Assembly: GCA_038231295.1 (NCBI GenBank)
Contig: JBBRLP010000004.1
Coordinates: 25,194-89,193, forward strand
Length of the DNA: 64,000 bases
Reading direction: 5' to 3'
Source: JANXLO01 sp038231295
GTDB lineage: Bacteria > Armatimonadota > Chthonomonadetes > Chthonomonadales > Chthonomonadaceae
Part shown: in pieces, positions 18,293-27,584 of the stretch
Position numbering within the stretch: the first letter of the stretch is position 1
Layout: the number at the start of each line of letters is the position of its first letter
Translations under genes and position numbers: made by a program
The notes under the pieces: generated by a model
The model's database searches: none
Seen by the model: only the letters and a program-made list of their open reading frames with translations
What the model was told of the DNA's origin: nothing

Positions 18293-19261
18293 ATGAATCG
18301 TATCGTGATCGCCTCTCTATTATCTCTGGTCGGATTCTGGAGCCTCTCTACCGCGCATGCCGACAAACCCGTTGCGCCGCTTGGTGCGGAGGTATCGCAT
18401 CGTCTGGTAGCCCAGGATCGCGGCCGTGTACTTATCCTGGATGCGGATGGCAAAATCGAATGGGAAACTCCCTGCGGCTACACCTCCCACGACATCTCTG
18501 CGCTCCCGAGTGGCAATCTGCTGCTCAACACTGGCCCGCATACCGTTGTCGAGATGACCCCGAAAAAGGAGATTGTCTGGCAGTGGGACGGCAAGCCGAA
18601 GGCTCCGTATGCCGGAAATGTCGAGATTCACGGTTTCCAGCGATTGAAGAACGGCAACACGATGATCGCCGAAACGGGCAACCTGCGAATCATCGAAGTG
18701 GATAAGAGTGGCAGTATTGTCAAGGAGGTTCCCCTGACGGTGGACCACGAAAGCCCCCACCGCGACACGCGCCTCGTCCGCAAACTGGACAACGGTCACT
18801 ATCTGGTCGCGCATGAGGGCGATGGCAAACTCCGTGAGTACGACGAAAAGGGTACGGTTGTCTGGACCTACAAGATTGACCTGAACGGTCAGCCGGAGAC
18901 GCCAAACCACGACGGTCACGGTATCAACGTTTTCGGTGCGGTTCGCCTCAAAAACGGTAACACGCTGATCGCGGGCGGCAACAACAACCGCGTTTTCGAG
19001 GTCACGCCAGAGGGCAAGACCGTCTGGAGCATCGAGCGCGACGAACTGCCCGGTATCCATCTCTGCTGGATCACGACTCTGCAAGTCCTGCCCAACGGCG
19101 ACATCGTCTTCGGCAACACCCACGCTGGCCCCAACAACCCGCAGCTTGTCGAAGTGACACGGGACAAAAAAGTTGTATGGACCTTCAAGAACTTCGACCT
19201 GCTCGGCAACGACCTCTGCGCTTCGCAACTGCTGGATGTCAAGGGCAAGGTCATTCGCTAA
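18293..19261 (+). CDS. Secreted beta-propeller protein (PQQ/arylsulfotransferase-like repeats)
   Basis: A 322-residue exported protein. A signal peptide of ~23 residues ends in AHA. It is followed by about six repeats of the form LxNGNTLIAxxxNxRxxEVxxxGKxVW, typical of PQQ-like or arylsulfotransferase-like propellers. AAAGGA at 18277-18282 is 10 bases before the ATG at 18293; an ATG at 18284 is too close to it. It is the third gene of the PSCyt/DUF1501 operon. The second PSCyt/DUF1501 pair in this window lacks such a gene. Ligand or enzymatic activity is unknown. Confidence 0.78.
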   Translation: MNRIVIASLLSLVGFWSLSTAHADKPVAPLGAEVSHRLVAQDRGRVLILDADGKIEWETPCGYTSHDISALPSGNLLLNTGPHTVVEMTPKKEIVWQWDGKPKAPYAGNVEIHGFQRLKNGNTMIAETGNLRIIEVDKSGSIVKEVPLTVDHESPHRDTRLVRKLDNGHYLVAHEGDGKLREYDEKGTVVWTYKIDLNGQPETPNHDGHGINVFGAVRLKNGNTLIAGGNNNRVFEVTPEGKTVWSIERDELPGIHLCWITTLQVLPNGDIVFGNTHAGPNNPQLVEVTRDKKVVWTFKNFDLLGNDLCASQLLDVKGKVIR

Positions 19262-19298
19262 ACTCAACACCCGGTGCATTCAGGCGGGTACAATAAGG

Positions 19299-19321
19299 GG
19301 ACAGGTCGCACAGACCTGTCC
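19299..19321 (+). terminator. Hairpin after the beta-propeller gene
   Basis: A perfect 9-bp stem GGACAGGTC/GACCTGTCC has a 5-base loop and is followed by CGATTTTCTGTTT. It probably terminates the PSCyt operon. A TACAAT box at 19289-19294, just before it, could instead start the next operon, which would place the hairpin in that mRNA's leader. Confidence 0.65.
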
Positions 19322-19352
19322 CGATTTTCTGTTTGTGGAGTAAGGATAAGAC

Positions 19353-20267
19353 ATGGCAGCACGTTGGACAGGTGTTTTCCCCGCAGTGACGACTCAGTTC
19401 AAGCAAGACCAGAGCCTTGACCTGGAGGCGACGGCACGGCATCTGGAGGTTTTAATCGCGTCCGGTGTGTCGGGTATTATCATGCTTGGTTCGCTCGGCG
19501 AGAATGTCGCACTGGAACCTGACGAGAAGCGGCTGGTGGTGAAGACGGCGATTGAGGTCAGCAAGGGGCGTGTGCCTGTCCTGAGCAGTATCTCGGAGTG
19601 CAGTACCGCTGCCGCCTGCCGCTATGCACGGGACATGGAAAAACTCGGCGCGGACGGGCTGATGGTGCTGCCCGCGATGGTCTATAAGTCAGATTCCCGC
19701 GAGACGATGACGCATTTTCGCGCTGTCGCGCAGTCGAGCGGCCTGCCGATTATTGTTTACAACAACCCGCTGGCCTACGGAGTGGACATCACCCCGGAGA
19801 TGTTTGCCGAACTTGCGGATGAGAAGACTCTGGTCGCCATCAAGGAGTCTTCGGGGAACGTGCGCCGCATCACCGACATACTGAACCTTATCGGGAACCG
19901 CTACACGATCTTTACCGGGGTGGATGATCTCGCACTGGAGAGCATTTTCCTCGGCGCGGAGGGCTGGATCGCCGGGGTGGGGCTGGCCTTCCCCGAAGAG
20001 AATCAGTATCTCTGGGAACTCGCCGCAAGCGGGCAGTGGGAGAAGGCGCGGGAACTCTATCGCTGGTATATGCCCCTGCTGCATCTCGATATTCCCCTCA
20101 AATTTGTCCAGTATATCAAACTGTGCGTTCAGGAGTGCGGGCTGGGAGCGGAGTGGGTACGCGCCCCGCGCCTTCCTATCGTCGGCAAAGAGCGCGACGA
20201 GGTGCTGGCAATCATTCACAAGGGCATCGCCTCTCGCCCGCAGATTCCCACTCGTCAAGGGGGCTAG
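19353..20267 (+). CDS. DapA-family lyase/deaminase of a hydroxyproline or pentose pathway
   Basis: A 304-residue TIM-barrel aldolase-superfamily protein. The Schiff-base lysine is K164 in VAIKESSG and the catalytic Tyr is Y136 in IVYNNP. The substrate loop reads GSLGE rather than the GTTGE of true dihydrodipicolinate synthase. With an epimerase, an FAD oxidase and an ALDH downstream, it most likely acts as pyrroline-4-hydroxy-2-carboxylate deaminase, giving alpha-ketoglutarate semialdehyde. A 2-keto-3-deoxy-pentonate dehydratase role is the alternative. It is first in a five-gene operon with very short gaps; GGAGTAAGGA precedes the ATG. Confidence 0.83.
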   Translation: MAARWTGVFPAVTTQFKQDQSLDLEATARHLEVLIASGVSGIIMLGSLGENVALEPDEKRLVVKTAIEVSKGRVPVLSSISECSTAAACRYARDMEKLGADGLMVLPAMVYKSDSRETMTHFRAVAQSSGLPIIVYNNPLAYGVDITPEMFAELADEKTLVAIKESSGNVRRITDILNLIGNRYTIFTGVDDLALESIFLGAEGWIAGVGLAFPEENQYLWELAASGQWEKARELYRWYMPLLHLDIPLKFVQYIKLCVQECGLGAEWVRAPRLPIVGKERDEVLAIIHKGIASRPQIPTRQGG

Positions 20268-20270
20268 GCG

Positions 20271-21221
20271 ATGCGAATGAGCGACGTTCAGCGCGTTCAG
20301 GTCGTAGACTCGCACACCGGGGGCGAACCGACCCGTGTCGTTATTAACGGTGGGCCAGACCTGGGAAGCGGTACGGCTGCCGAAAAACGAAAGTTGTTTC
20401 AGGAGCGGTTCGATGCGTTCCGCTCGGCTGTCGTCAACGAACCACGCGGGTCGGACGTGCTGGTAGGCGCTCTGCTATTGGAACCCACCGAAAAGGACTC
20501 GACAGCGGGAGTGATCTTTTTCAACAACGCCGGAACACTCGGAATGTGCGGGCATGGAACGATTGGCTTGATGGTGACGCTGGCGCATCTCGAACGTATC
20601 GGCCCCGGCGACCACCGCATCGAAACGCCTGTCGGCACAGTCACTGCCTGTCTGTATGACGATGGTACTGTCGCGGTTCAGAACGTGCCCGCGTATCGGT
20701 ATGCAAAAGCCGTCACGGTCGAGGTAGATGGATACGGCGTTGTTAGCGGCGACATCGCGTGGGGGGGTAACTGGTTTTTTCTCATCAGCGAACATGGTGA
20801 GGAACTTACACTCGCAAACGTCGAAGCGTTGACCGATTTTACCTGGCGCATTCGGCAGGGACTGGAGAGTGCGGGAATCACCGGACAGGATGGCGCAGCG
20901 ATAGACCATATCGAACTGTTCTCGCCTTCCCCGAATCGCGATGCGGACAGCCGCAACTTTGTCCTCTGTCCCGGCAAAGCCTACGACCGTTCCCCCTGTG
21001 GCACCGGCACAAGCGCGAAACTCGCCTGCCTCTACGCAGACGGCAAACTCCAGCCCGGTGACACCTGGAGGCAGGAGAGCATCGTCGGCACGATTTTCGA
21101 GGGTTTTGTTACCATCGTCAATGGCACCATCCTGCCGACCATTCGCGGTACTGCCTTCGTGAATGCGGAGGCGACCCTGCTTCTTGATTCCGCCGACCCG
21201 TTCTGTATGGGCATACCATAA
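20271..21221 (+). CDS. 4-hydroxyproline epimerase (proline racemase family)
   Basis: A 316-residue PRAC-superfamily protein. Both catalytic cysteines are present: C93 in MCGHGTIG and C243 in SPCGTGTSAK. This favours epimerase activity over the trans-3-hydroxyproline dehydratases, which have Thr at the second position. It probably converts trans-4-hydroxy-L-proline to cis-4-hydroxy-D-proline. The N-terminal VVDSHTGGEPTRVV is characteristic. It starts three bases after the DapA-family gene; an in-frame ATG two codons later is equally possible as a start. Confidence 0.88.
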   Translation: MRMSDVQRVQVVDSHTGGEPTRVVINGGPDLGSGTAAEKRKLFQERFDAFRSAVVNEPRGSDVLVGALLLEPTEKDSTAGVIFFNNAGTLGMCGHGTIGLMVTLAHLERIGPGDHRIETPVGTVTACLYDDGTVAVQNVPAYRYAKAVTVEVDGYGVVSGDIAWGGNWFFLISEHGEELTLANVEALTDFTWRIRQGLESAGITGQDGAAIDHIELFSPSPNRDADSRNFVLCPGKAYDRSPCGTGTSAKLACLYADGKLQPGDTWRQESIVGTIFEGFVTIVNGTILPTIRGTAFVNAEATLLLDSADPFCMGIP

Positions 21222-21234
21222 GGCTCTCCATTCC

Positions 21235-22494
21235 ATGCCAAAGTCTAAATCTATTCTAATCGTTGGCGGTGGGGTGATTGGTCTCTGCACGGCCTACTAC
21301 GCCATGCAGAAGGGCCATTCCGTGACGATTATTGAGCGCGGAGAGCCAACGCACGACAGTTGTTCGCTCGGAAACGCCGGGATGATTGTCCCAAGCCATT
21401 TTGTGCCACTGGCTGCGCCGGGAATGGTTGCGTATGGACTGCGGGTGATGTGGAACCCGGAAAGCCCGTTCTATGTCCGTCCGCGGCTCAGTCTGGATCT
21501 GATGCGGTGGGGATGGCAGTTCTGGCGGGCGGCGAACGCCGCCCATGTCGCACGTTCCGGGCCGCTGCTGCGCGACCTGAGCCTCGAGAGCCGACGGTGC
21601 TATGAGGAGCTTGCGGCGCAGATGGACAACCGCTTCGGACTGGTGCAGAAGGGCCTGCTGCTGCTCTGCAAAACGGAAAAGACCCTGCACCAAGAGGCGG
21701 AACTGGTTGAGAAAGCCCATGCGCTCGGGCTGAAAGCGGAGGCGCTGGATGCGAAACAGACGGCCCTGCGTGATCCCGGCGTCCGGATGGATGTCGCAGG
21801 CTCAATCTATTTCGAGCAGGATTGTCACCTCGCTCCGCAGAAATTCGTCGCGGAACTGACGCGGGCGCTGGAAGCGGGTGGGGCAGCATTCCGTTGGTCT
21901 ACGGAAGTCACCGGTTGGCGGACGAACAGTGGCAGAATCGAGGCGGTGCAGACAACGCAGGGCGAACAGACCGCCGACGAATATGTGCTGGCAGGTGGCT
22001 CCTGGTCGCCGCAGATTGTGAATGGCCTGCGTCTGAACCTCCCCATGCAGGCGGGCAAAGGCTACAGCGTCACCCTGACCGAACCGCGTCAGCAGCCGCA
22101 GCTCTGTTCGATTTTTACGGAGGCGCGGGTCGCTGTCACTCCAATGGGCAATACCCTGCGCTTCGGCGGCACGATGGAGATCACCGGTCTTGACGAGAGC
22201 ATCAATCCGGCCCGTGTCAACGGCATCTTGAAATCCATACCGAACTACTTCCCGGCGTTTCAGCCGGAGGATTTGCGTGGACTGCCGGTCTGGCGTGGCC
22301 TGCGGCCCTGTTCACCGGACGGACTGCCGTATGTGGGGCGCTTTGGCCGTTACCGGAACCTTTCCGCTGCCACCGGTCACGCCATGATGGGACTCAGCCT
22401 CGGCCCCGTTACGGGTAAACTGATGGGGGAACTTCTCTCCGACGAGACGCCCTCCCTGCCTCTGGACGCGCTCAGTCCCGACCGCTACGCATGA
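21235..22494 (+). CDS. FAD-dependent D-amino-acid (hydroxy-D-proline) oxidase/dehydrogenase
   Basis: A 419-residue DAO-family flavoprotein. The FAD Rossmann motif is GGGVIG at residues ~11-16, with the terminal acidic residue in IIERGE. The LGNAGMIVPSH segment and C-terminal RPCSPDGLPYVG are typical of DadA-like dehydrogenases. In this operon it would oxidise cis-4-hydroxy-D-proline to pyrroline-4-hydroxy-2-carboxylate. The start is 13 bases after the epimerase stop; the frame is open upstream but overlaps the epimerase. Confidence 0.86.
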   Translation: MPKSKSILIVGGGVIGLCTAYYAMQKGHSVTIIERGEPTHDSCSLGNAGMIVPSHFVPLAAPGMVAYGLRVMWNPESPFYVRPRLSLDLMRWGWQFWRAANAAHVARSGPLLRDLSLESRRCYEELAAQMDNRFGLVQKGLLLLCKTEKTLHQEAELVEKAHALGLKAEALDAKQTALRDPGVRMDVAGSIYFEQDCHLAPQKFVAELTRALEAGGAAFRWSTEVTGWRTNSGRIEAVQTTQGEQTADEYVLAGGSWSPQIVNGLRLNLPMQAGKGYSVTLTEPRQQPQLCSIFTEARVAVTPMGNTLRFGGTMEITGLDESINPARVNGILKSIPNYFPAFQPEDLRGLPVWRGLRPCSPDGLPYVGRFGRYRNLSAATGHAMMGLSLGPVTGKLMGELLSDETPSLPLDALSPDRYA

Positions 22495-22519
22495 ACGTGA
22501 TTATTTGAAGGAGCCAGGC

Positions 22520-23350
22520 ATGAAACTGTATCGCATCCAGGAGGGGCCGGTCGTCGAAGTCGAAGACCGCACCTATCTGCTGACCGGCACGACGTGGGAC
22601 GAACTGATTGCCAGCCCCGATCTGACGGAGACCCTGAAACAGAGAATTTCCGGGCTGTCCGCGCATACGACGCCAATCGCTCCCCACGAACTTCTCGCTC
22701 CTATCGGAAATCAGGAGGTTTGGGCGGCAGGCGTGACCTATTACCGTAGCCGCAATGCCCGCATGGAGGAGTCGAAGCAGGCGGGCGGAGACGATTTCTA
22801 CGCGAAAGTCTATGAGGCGGAGCGGCCCGAACTGTTTTTCAAATCTCTGGGGCATCGGGCCGTCGGGCCGGGAACAGGCGTTCGGATTCGGCAGGACTCG
22901 AAATGGAACGTGCCAGAGCCAGAACTGACGCTCGTCATTAATCCTGATGGGCGCATCGTCGGTTTCACCATCGGCAACGACATGAGTTCCCGCGACATTG
23001 AGGGCGAGAATCCGCTCTATCTGCCGCAGGCGAAGGTCTACGATAAGTCCTGCGCTCTTGGCCCCGTCGTGCTGGTGAGCAATGCACTCCTCCCGAAAGA
23101 GACGCCCATTCAACTGCGGATCGAACGAGAAGGCAAGACAGTCTTCTCCGGGGAGACCGACCTCACGCAGTTGAAGCGAGAACCGCAGGAACTGGTCGGC
23201 TATCTGTATCGGGAGACAAGTTACCCGCAGGGCTGCTACCTGATGACCGGGACCGGCATCATCCCCGGCAACGATTTTAGCCTGCTCTCAGGCGATAGCG
23301 TCCACATCACCATTCCGCCCATCGGCACCCTGACCAACTACGTCGAGTAA
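22520..23350 (+). CDS. Fumarylacetoacetate hydrolase family dehydratase, 2-keto-3-deoxy-pentonate type
   Basis: A 276-residue protein with a C-terminal FAH fold. The metal-binding signature lies in the PEPELTLVIN...GFTIGNDMSSRDIEG stretch. The VWAAGVTYYRSRNARMEES motif closely recalls 2-dehydro-3-deoxy-D-arabinonate/xylonate dehydratases, which produce alpha-ketoglutarate semialdehyde. That would fit the aldehyde dehydrogenase encoded next. A generic FAH isomerase/hydrolase role cannot be excluded. AAGGAG lies six bases before the ATG at 22520. Confidence 0.8.
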   Translation: MKLYRIQEGPVVEVEDRTYLLTGTTWDELIASPDLTETLKQRISGLSAHTTPIAPHELLAPIGNQEVWAAGVTYYRSRNARMEESKQAGGDDFYAKVYEAERPELFFKSLGHRAVGPGTGVRIRQDSKWNVPEPELTLVINPDGRIVGFTIGNDMSSRDIEGENPLYLPQAKVYDKSCALGPVVLVSNALLPKETPIQLRIEREGKTVFSGETDLTQLKREPQELVGYLYRETSYPQGCYLMTGTGIIPGNDFSLLSGDSVHITIPPIGTLTNYVE

Positions 23351-23361
23351 GGAACATCCAT

Positions 23362-24951
23362 TTGGAACTGCATGGCCTGAATATCATTGGCAATAACACC
23401 TCATCGGAGGGAACAGAGACGTTTACCGCCGTCAATCCGTCCGTCGGCGCGGCGCTGGAAACCGTATTTCACGTTGCGACCGAGTCGGAAGTAGACCGGG
23501 CTACGGAGCTGGCGGCGAATGCGTTCCCGATCTACCGGGGCCTGACGAACGAGGCACGAGCAGCGTTTCTCGACCGCATCGCCGAGGAGATCGTCGAACT
23601 TGGCGAACCGCTGCTGGAACTCGCCAACCGCGAGACTGCTCTGCCGCTTGCCCGCCTGACCGGGGAGCGCGGGCGCACCGTCGGGCAGCTCAAGATGTTT
23701 GCCGCCCTGCTGCGGGAAGGCTCCTGGGTGGATGCTCGCATTGACCGCGCGCTGCCCGACCGTCAGCCACTCCCGCGCCCTGACTTGAGACGGATGCTGC
23801 TGCCGCTTGGCCCGGTCGCGGTCTTTGGGGCCAGCAACTTCCCGTTCGCCTTTTCGGTGGCGGGCGGGGATACGGCGTCTGCGCTGGCAGCAGGATGCCC
23901 GGTCGTTGTCAAGGCGCATCCGGCGCATCCCGGCACTTCGGAAGTGGTGGCACGGGCAGTGGAGCGGGCCGCTCTGGTGACGGGCATGCCGGAGGGCGTC
24001 TTCTCCATGCTGCACGGGATGAAAGAGACCGGATTGGCACTGGTGCGGCATCCGAAGATCGAGGCGGTCGGGTTTACGGGGTCGCTCGGCGGGGGGCGTG
24101 CGCTCTTTGATGCCGCCGCCGCACGCCCGAAGCCGATTCCGGTCTACGCGGAGATGGGCAGCGTCAACCCGGTCTTTATTCTGCCCGGCGCCCTCGCGGA
24201 GCGCGGTGAGAAGATCGCGGAAGGGCTGGCAGTCTCCGCGACGATGGGGGTGGGGCAGTTCTGCACGAATCCCGGCGTGATCGTGGGACTTAAAAGCGTC
24301 GGGCTGTCCGCCTTCCTCCGCATCGTCGCGGAGCGCGTGAGCGCCTCCGCGCCTGGAACTATGCTCTACCCGAATATTCAGTACGCCTATCAGACAGGAA
24401 CCGCACGGCTGCAAACGACGGAAGGCGTGGTGATGGAGACCACGCCCCAGACTCTCGCGGATTCGGCGCGGACGCAGGTCAATGCGGCCCTCTTCTCGAC
24501 GGACGCCGTGCATTTCCTGAACTCGCATACACTGGCCGAAGAGGTCTTCGGCCCCTCATCCCTCGTTGTCGCCTGTGGGACGCCGGAAGAACTCGAAGCG
24601 ATTGCCAACAGCCTCGAAGGGCAGTTAACCGCCACCGTCCATGCCACTCCCGAAGACCTGAAACAGTATCGCGGCCTCGTTTCCATTCTGGAGACGAAAG
24701 TCGGCAGACTGGTTTTCAATGGCTTCCCGACCGGTGTAGAGGTCACAAACGCCATGCAGCACGGTGGCCCCTATCCCGCTACCACCGACAGTCGCACGAC
24801 CTCTGTCGGGCCAGCCGCTATCCTGCGCTTCGTCCGCCCGATCTCTTATCAGGACTGCCCGCCGGAACTTCTCCCCGCCGAACTACAGGACGGCAACCCG
24901 CGCAACCTCTGGAGACTGGTAGACAACAGTCTCACGAAAGAGACGCTATAG
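23362..24951 (+). CDS. Aldehyde dehydrogenase, alpha-ketoglutarate semialdehyde dehydrogenase type
   Basis: A 529-residue NAD(P)+ aldehyde dehydrogenase with nucleophile C301 in GQFCTNPG and general base E264 in AEMGSVNPVF. The GQFCTNPG and EMGSxNPVF signatures are those of the KGSADH group. It would oxidise alpha-ketoglutarate semialdehyde to alpha-ketoglutarate, the last step shared by hydroxyproline and oxidative pentose pathways. The start is a TTG at 23362 behind TAAGGAAC; no in-frame ATG is near. It is last in the operon. Confidence 0.87.
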   Translation: MELHGLNIIGNNTSSEGTETFTAVNPSVGAALETVFHVATESEVDRATELAANAFPIYRGLTNEARAAFLDRIAEEIVELGEPLLELANRETALPLARLTGERGRTVGQLKMFAALLREGSWVDARIDRALPDRQPLPRPDLRRMLLPLGPVAVFGASNFPFAFSVAGGDTASALAAGCPVVVKAHPAHPGTSEVVARAVERAALVTGMPEGVFSMLHGMKETGLALVRHPKIEAVGFTGSLGGGRALFDAAAARPKPIPVYAEMGSVNPVFILPGALAERGEKIAEGLAVSATMGVGQFCTNPGVIVGLKSVGLSAFLRIVAERVSASAPGTMLYPNIQYAYQTGTARLQTTEGVVMETTPQTLADSARTQVNAALFSTDAVHFLNSHTLAEEVFGPSSLVVACGTPEELEAIANSLEGQLTATVHATPEDLKQYRGLVSILETKVGRLVFNGFPTGVEVTNAMQHGGPYPATTDSRTTSVGPAAILRFVRPISYQDCPPELLPAELQDGNPRNLWRLVDNSLTKETL

Positions 24952-24988
24952 GGGCTGGAAACAGCGGTAGTGCCGGAGGTTTCCCGGC

Positions 24989-25531
24989 GGTTGAAAACCC
25001 TGTGAGTTTGGTCGGGGGTTGAAAACCCCCGTCATTAAAGTGCAAACGTCTTGCAGACGGAAATGCCTTGTTGATTGGCAGGTTTCGGAGGGCGTTACCC
25101 GGCACAAGAACGTGTCCAATCTCACCGGAACAGGCGCTCCGACGTGAATGGGCTTCTGAAGATTGCGTCCGCAGGACGCCCGCACTTTCTTGCCGAGTAC
25201 GTTTTTGTACCCGGCCCACCTGCCAGGTTTCGGAGGGCGTTGCCGGGAAGTGGTTCCTAAACCGATCCGGCCATTTTCACCCGACCCACCTGCCAGGGAT
25301 TGGAGTGCGTGGCCTGGCACAGGAACGTGCCGGGCTGGAAAAAGCGGTCGTCCTACGGACGAAGCGGTCGGAGGCGGATTATTGTCAGGTTGCCTAGAGG
25401 GGCAGAGCGATAATGAAGGGCGTGGGGCATTTCCGTCTGCAAGACGTTTGCTGTTTAATGACGGGGGTTTTCAACCCCCGGAACACCTACCAGGGTTGCC
25501 CCACCGGCCAAACTCACAGGGTTTTCAACCC
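24989..25531. repeat. Nested inverted-repeat cluster
   Basis: This is part of a 628-base gap without genes between the ALDH and FBPase genes. An outer 23-bp perfect inverted repeat pairs 24989-25011 with 25508-25530. An inner 55-bp inverted repeat with two mismatches pairs 25013-25067 with 25426-25480. Both contain the GGGTTTTCAACCC core (four copies) and CGTCT-TGC-AGACG hairpins. Between the arms are three imperfect direct repeats of ~36-43 bases (25077, 25221 and 25291) with GGTTTCGGAGGGCGTT cores, plus GCGTCC-GCA-GGACGC (25165-25179), a GTACGTTTTTGTAC hairpin (25192-25215) and CGTCC-TAC-GGACG near 25350. Confidence 0.85.
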
Positions 25532-25579
25532 CCGACCCAACTGCCCAGGTTATGATCGCAGGATAAAGAGGAGCCTTCT

Positions 25580-27508
25580 ATGGACACGATAGCGTTACAG
25601 GCGCTTGCGGATAAGTTCCCGACGATTGGCAGAGCGCGAGCGGAGATCGCCGCGCTCCGTGCCAGTCTGCTCCTGCCGCGCCCGGTGGTGCAGGTGCTGA
25701 GTGATGTGCATGGGGAGTATCGGAAACTGCGCCATGTCGTGAACAATGTCTCCGGGCGTCTGCGTCCGCTAGTGGAGCGGCTTTTTGGGGAGCGGCTGAC
25801 GGAGGCGGAGATCAACGACCTGCTCTCACTGCTCTACTATCCACAGGAGGCCATGCAGTATTTTGGTGTCTCGCAGTTCTCTCCGGAGCAGCGGGGCGAG
25901 TGGGCGTTGACGACCCTGCGGCGGCAGTTCGAGATAGTCCGTGCGCTGGCCGCGCCCTACCGTCGCCGCGAAGTGCTGCGGACGTTTCCCACTGAGCAGG
26001 ATGAGCTATTTCAGGAGTTGCTGGAGGAGCCGATCAGTGGCCGTCCCGCCGACTATCTGCCGACGCTGGTCGCCTCGCTCGCGGAACACGAAACGGCACG
26101 ACAGACGATTCGGGCGGCCTCTCATGTCGTGCGGAATCTGGCGGTTTCGGAGATCATCGTCGCGGGGGATATGGGAGATCGTGGGCCGCGCATTGACGGC
26201 GTACTCGACTATCTCATGCGTCAGCCCGATGTCGCGTTCACCTGGGGTAATCACGACGCCTCCTGGATGGGCGCGTGTCTGGGTTCGGAAGCCTGCATCG
26301 CGACGGTACTGCGCTTCTCTATCCGCTATGCCCGCCTGGAGCAGCTAGAAGAGGGATATGGCATTCCGCTTGCGCCACTGGAACGGCTGGCCCGCGAAGT
26401 CTACGCCGACGACCCAGTGGAGCATTTCGCCATCAAGGGAACCGGGCTGCGCGACGCCCTGCAGTTGGCCCGTATGCAGAAGGCGGCGGCAATTCTGGAG
26501 TTCAAGTGCATCGGGCAGGCGATCCAACGCCACCCGGAATGGAATCTCGAACATCGCAATCTGCTGCACCGGATAGACCTCCCCGCAGGCACCGTTACCA
26601 TTGAGGGCGTGTCCTATCCGCTCGACGATACGCGCATTCCTACTCTCGATTCGGCCAATCCCTATGCGCTCTCCCCGCAGGAACAGGAGTGCATGACGCA
26701 GATTCGCGAGTCGTTCGTCCGCAGCCCGCGCCTCTGGGAGCAGATGACTTTCCTTGTCCGTCACGGAACGATGTATCTGCGCCGCGACGACTGCCTGATC
26801 TTCCACGCCTGTGTCCCGACGGACGCAGAGGGGGCCTATCTCACGCTGCCCATTGACGGCGTCGAGCAGAGTGGGCGTGCGCTCTTCGACGCCATTTCCA
26901 CCCTTATTCGCCGCGCTTTCCGGCAGGGGGCCGATCATGTCGGTCTGGATGCCGACTGGTTCTGGTATCTCTGGTCAGGCCCGCGCTCGCCACTCTTCGG
27001 CAAAGACCGCATTGCGACCTTCGAGTCTTATTTCGTCGCCGACAAGCAGACGCAGGTCGAGACCAAAAACCCTTATTTCGAGCAGATTCATGACGCCGAG
27101 TTCTGTCGTCGTATCTTGCGGGAGTTCGAAGCCGACGAGAACGGGATGATTGTCAACGGCCACGTCCCCGTGAAGATCGCGCAGGGCGAACATCCGGTCA
27201 AGCGCGGCGGCAACGCCGTGACGATTGACGGCGCCTTCTCGGAAGCCTACGGCGACCGGGGCTACACGCTCCTGCTAACGCCCGAAGGTCTCACCCTCGC
27301 TGAACACGCCCACTTCGACTCCATCGAACAGGTCCTCGTTTCCGGGGCCGATATGCTCCCCAAAACGGAGACGCTTCGCACCTACCCCAGAGCCAGACTC
27401 CTCGCCGATACGGAAGACGGCGCGGAGATTCAGGAGAAAATCGCCCTTCTCGAATCCCTGATCCTCGCCTATCAAGAAGGCGAACTGCGGGAGTTCACCG
27501 CCCTGTGA
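25580..27508 (+). CDS. fbp: Fructose-1,6-bisphosphatase class III
   Basis: A 642-residue protein of the Firmicutes-type FBPase family with a calcineurin-like phosphoesterase core. Metal-binding segments visible are SDVHGEY (~35), GDMGDRG (~195) and GNHDASW (~222). The length matches the family (~640-670). It hydrolyses fructose-1,6-bisphosphate to fructose-6-phosphate in gluconeogenesis. The AAAGAGGAG ribosome-binding site is immediately upstream. It stands alone behind the repeat cluster, and its promoter probably lies in or just after the repeats. Confidence 0.93.
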   Translation: MDTIALQALADKFPTIGRARAEIAALRASLLLPRPVVQVLSDVHGEYRKLRHVVNNVSGRLRPLVERLFGERLTEAEINDLLSLLYYPQEAMQYFGVSQFSPEQRGEWALTTLRRQFEIVRALAAPYRRREVLRTFPTEQDELFQELLEEPISGRPADYLPTLVASLAEHETARQTIRAASHVVRNLAVSEIIVAGDMGDRGPRIDGVLDYLMRQPDVAFTWGNHDASWMGACLGSEACIATVLRFSIRYARLEQLEEGYGIPLAPLERLAREVYADDPVEHFAIKGTGLRDALQLARMQKAAAILEFKCIGQAIQRHPEWNLEHRNLLHRIDLPAGTVTIEGVSYPLDDTRIPTLDSANPYALSPQEQECMTQIRESFVRSPRLWEQMTFLVRHGTMYLRRDDCLIFHACVPTDAEGAYLTLPIDGVEQSGRALFDAISTLIRRAFRQGADHVGLDADWFWYLWSGPRSPLFGKDRIATFESYFVADKQTQVETKNPYFEQIHDAEFCRRILREFEADENGMIVNGHVPVKIAQGEHPVKRGGNAVTIDGAFSEAYGDRGYTLLLTPEGLTLAEHAHFDSIEQVLVSGADMLPKTETLRTYPRARLLADTEDGAEIQEKIALLESLILAYQEGELREFTAL

Positions 27509-27584
27509 TTTCATCAACTGAGCATACTGACGATAAATTTATCCTGACGTAACCGGCGCTCTGTCAATCTAATCAGGAGAGACC

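Noticed and set aside
24952..25579. CRISPR array or small genes in the repeat-rich gap
   Set aside because: Repeats are few, unequal in length and arranged as inverted arms, with no regular repeat-spacer unit. The short open frames here merely translate the repeats.
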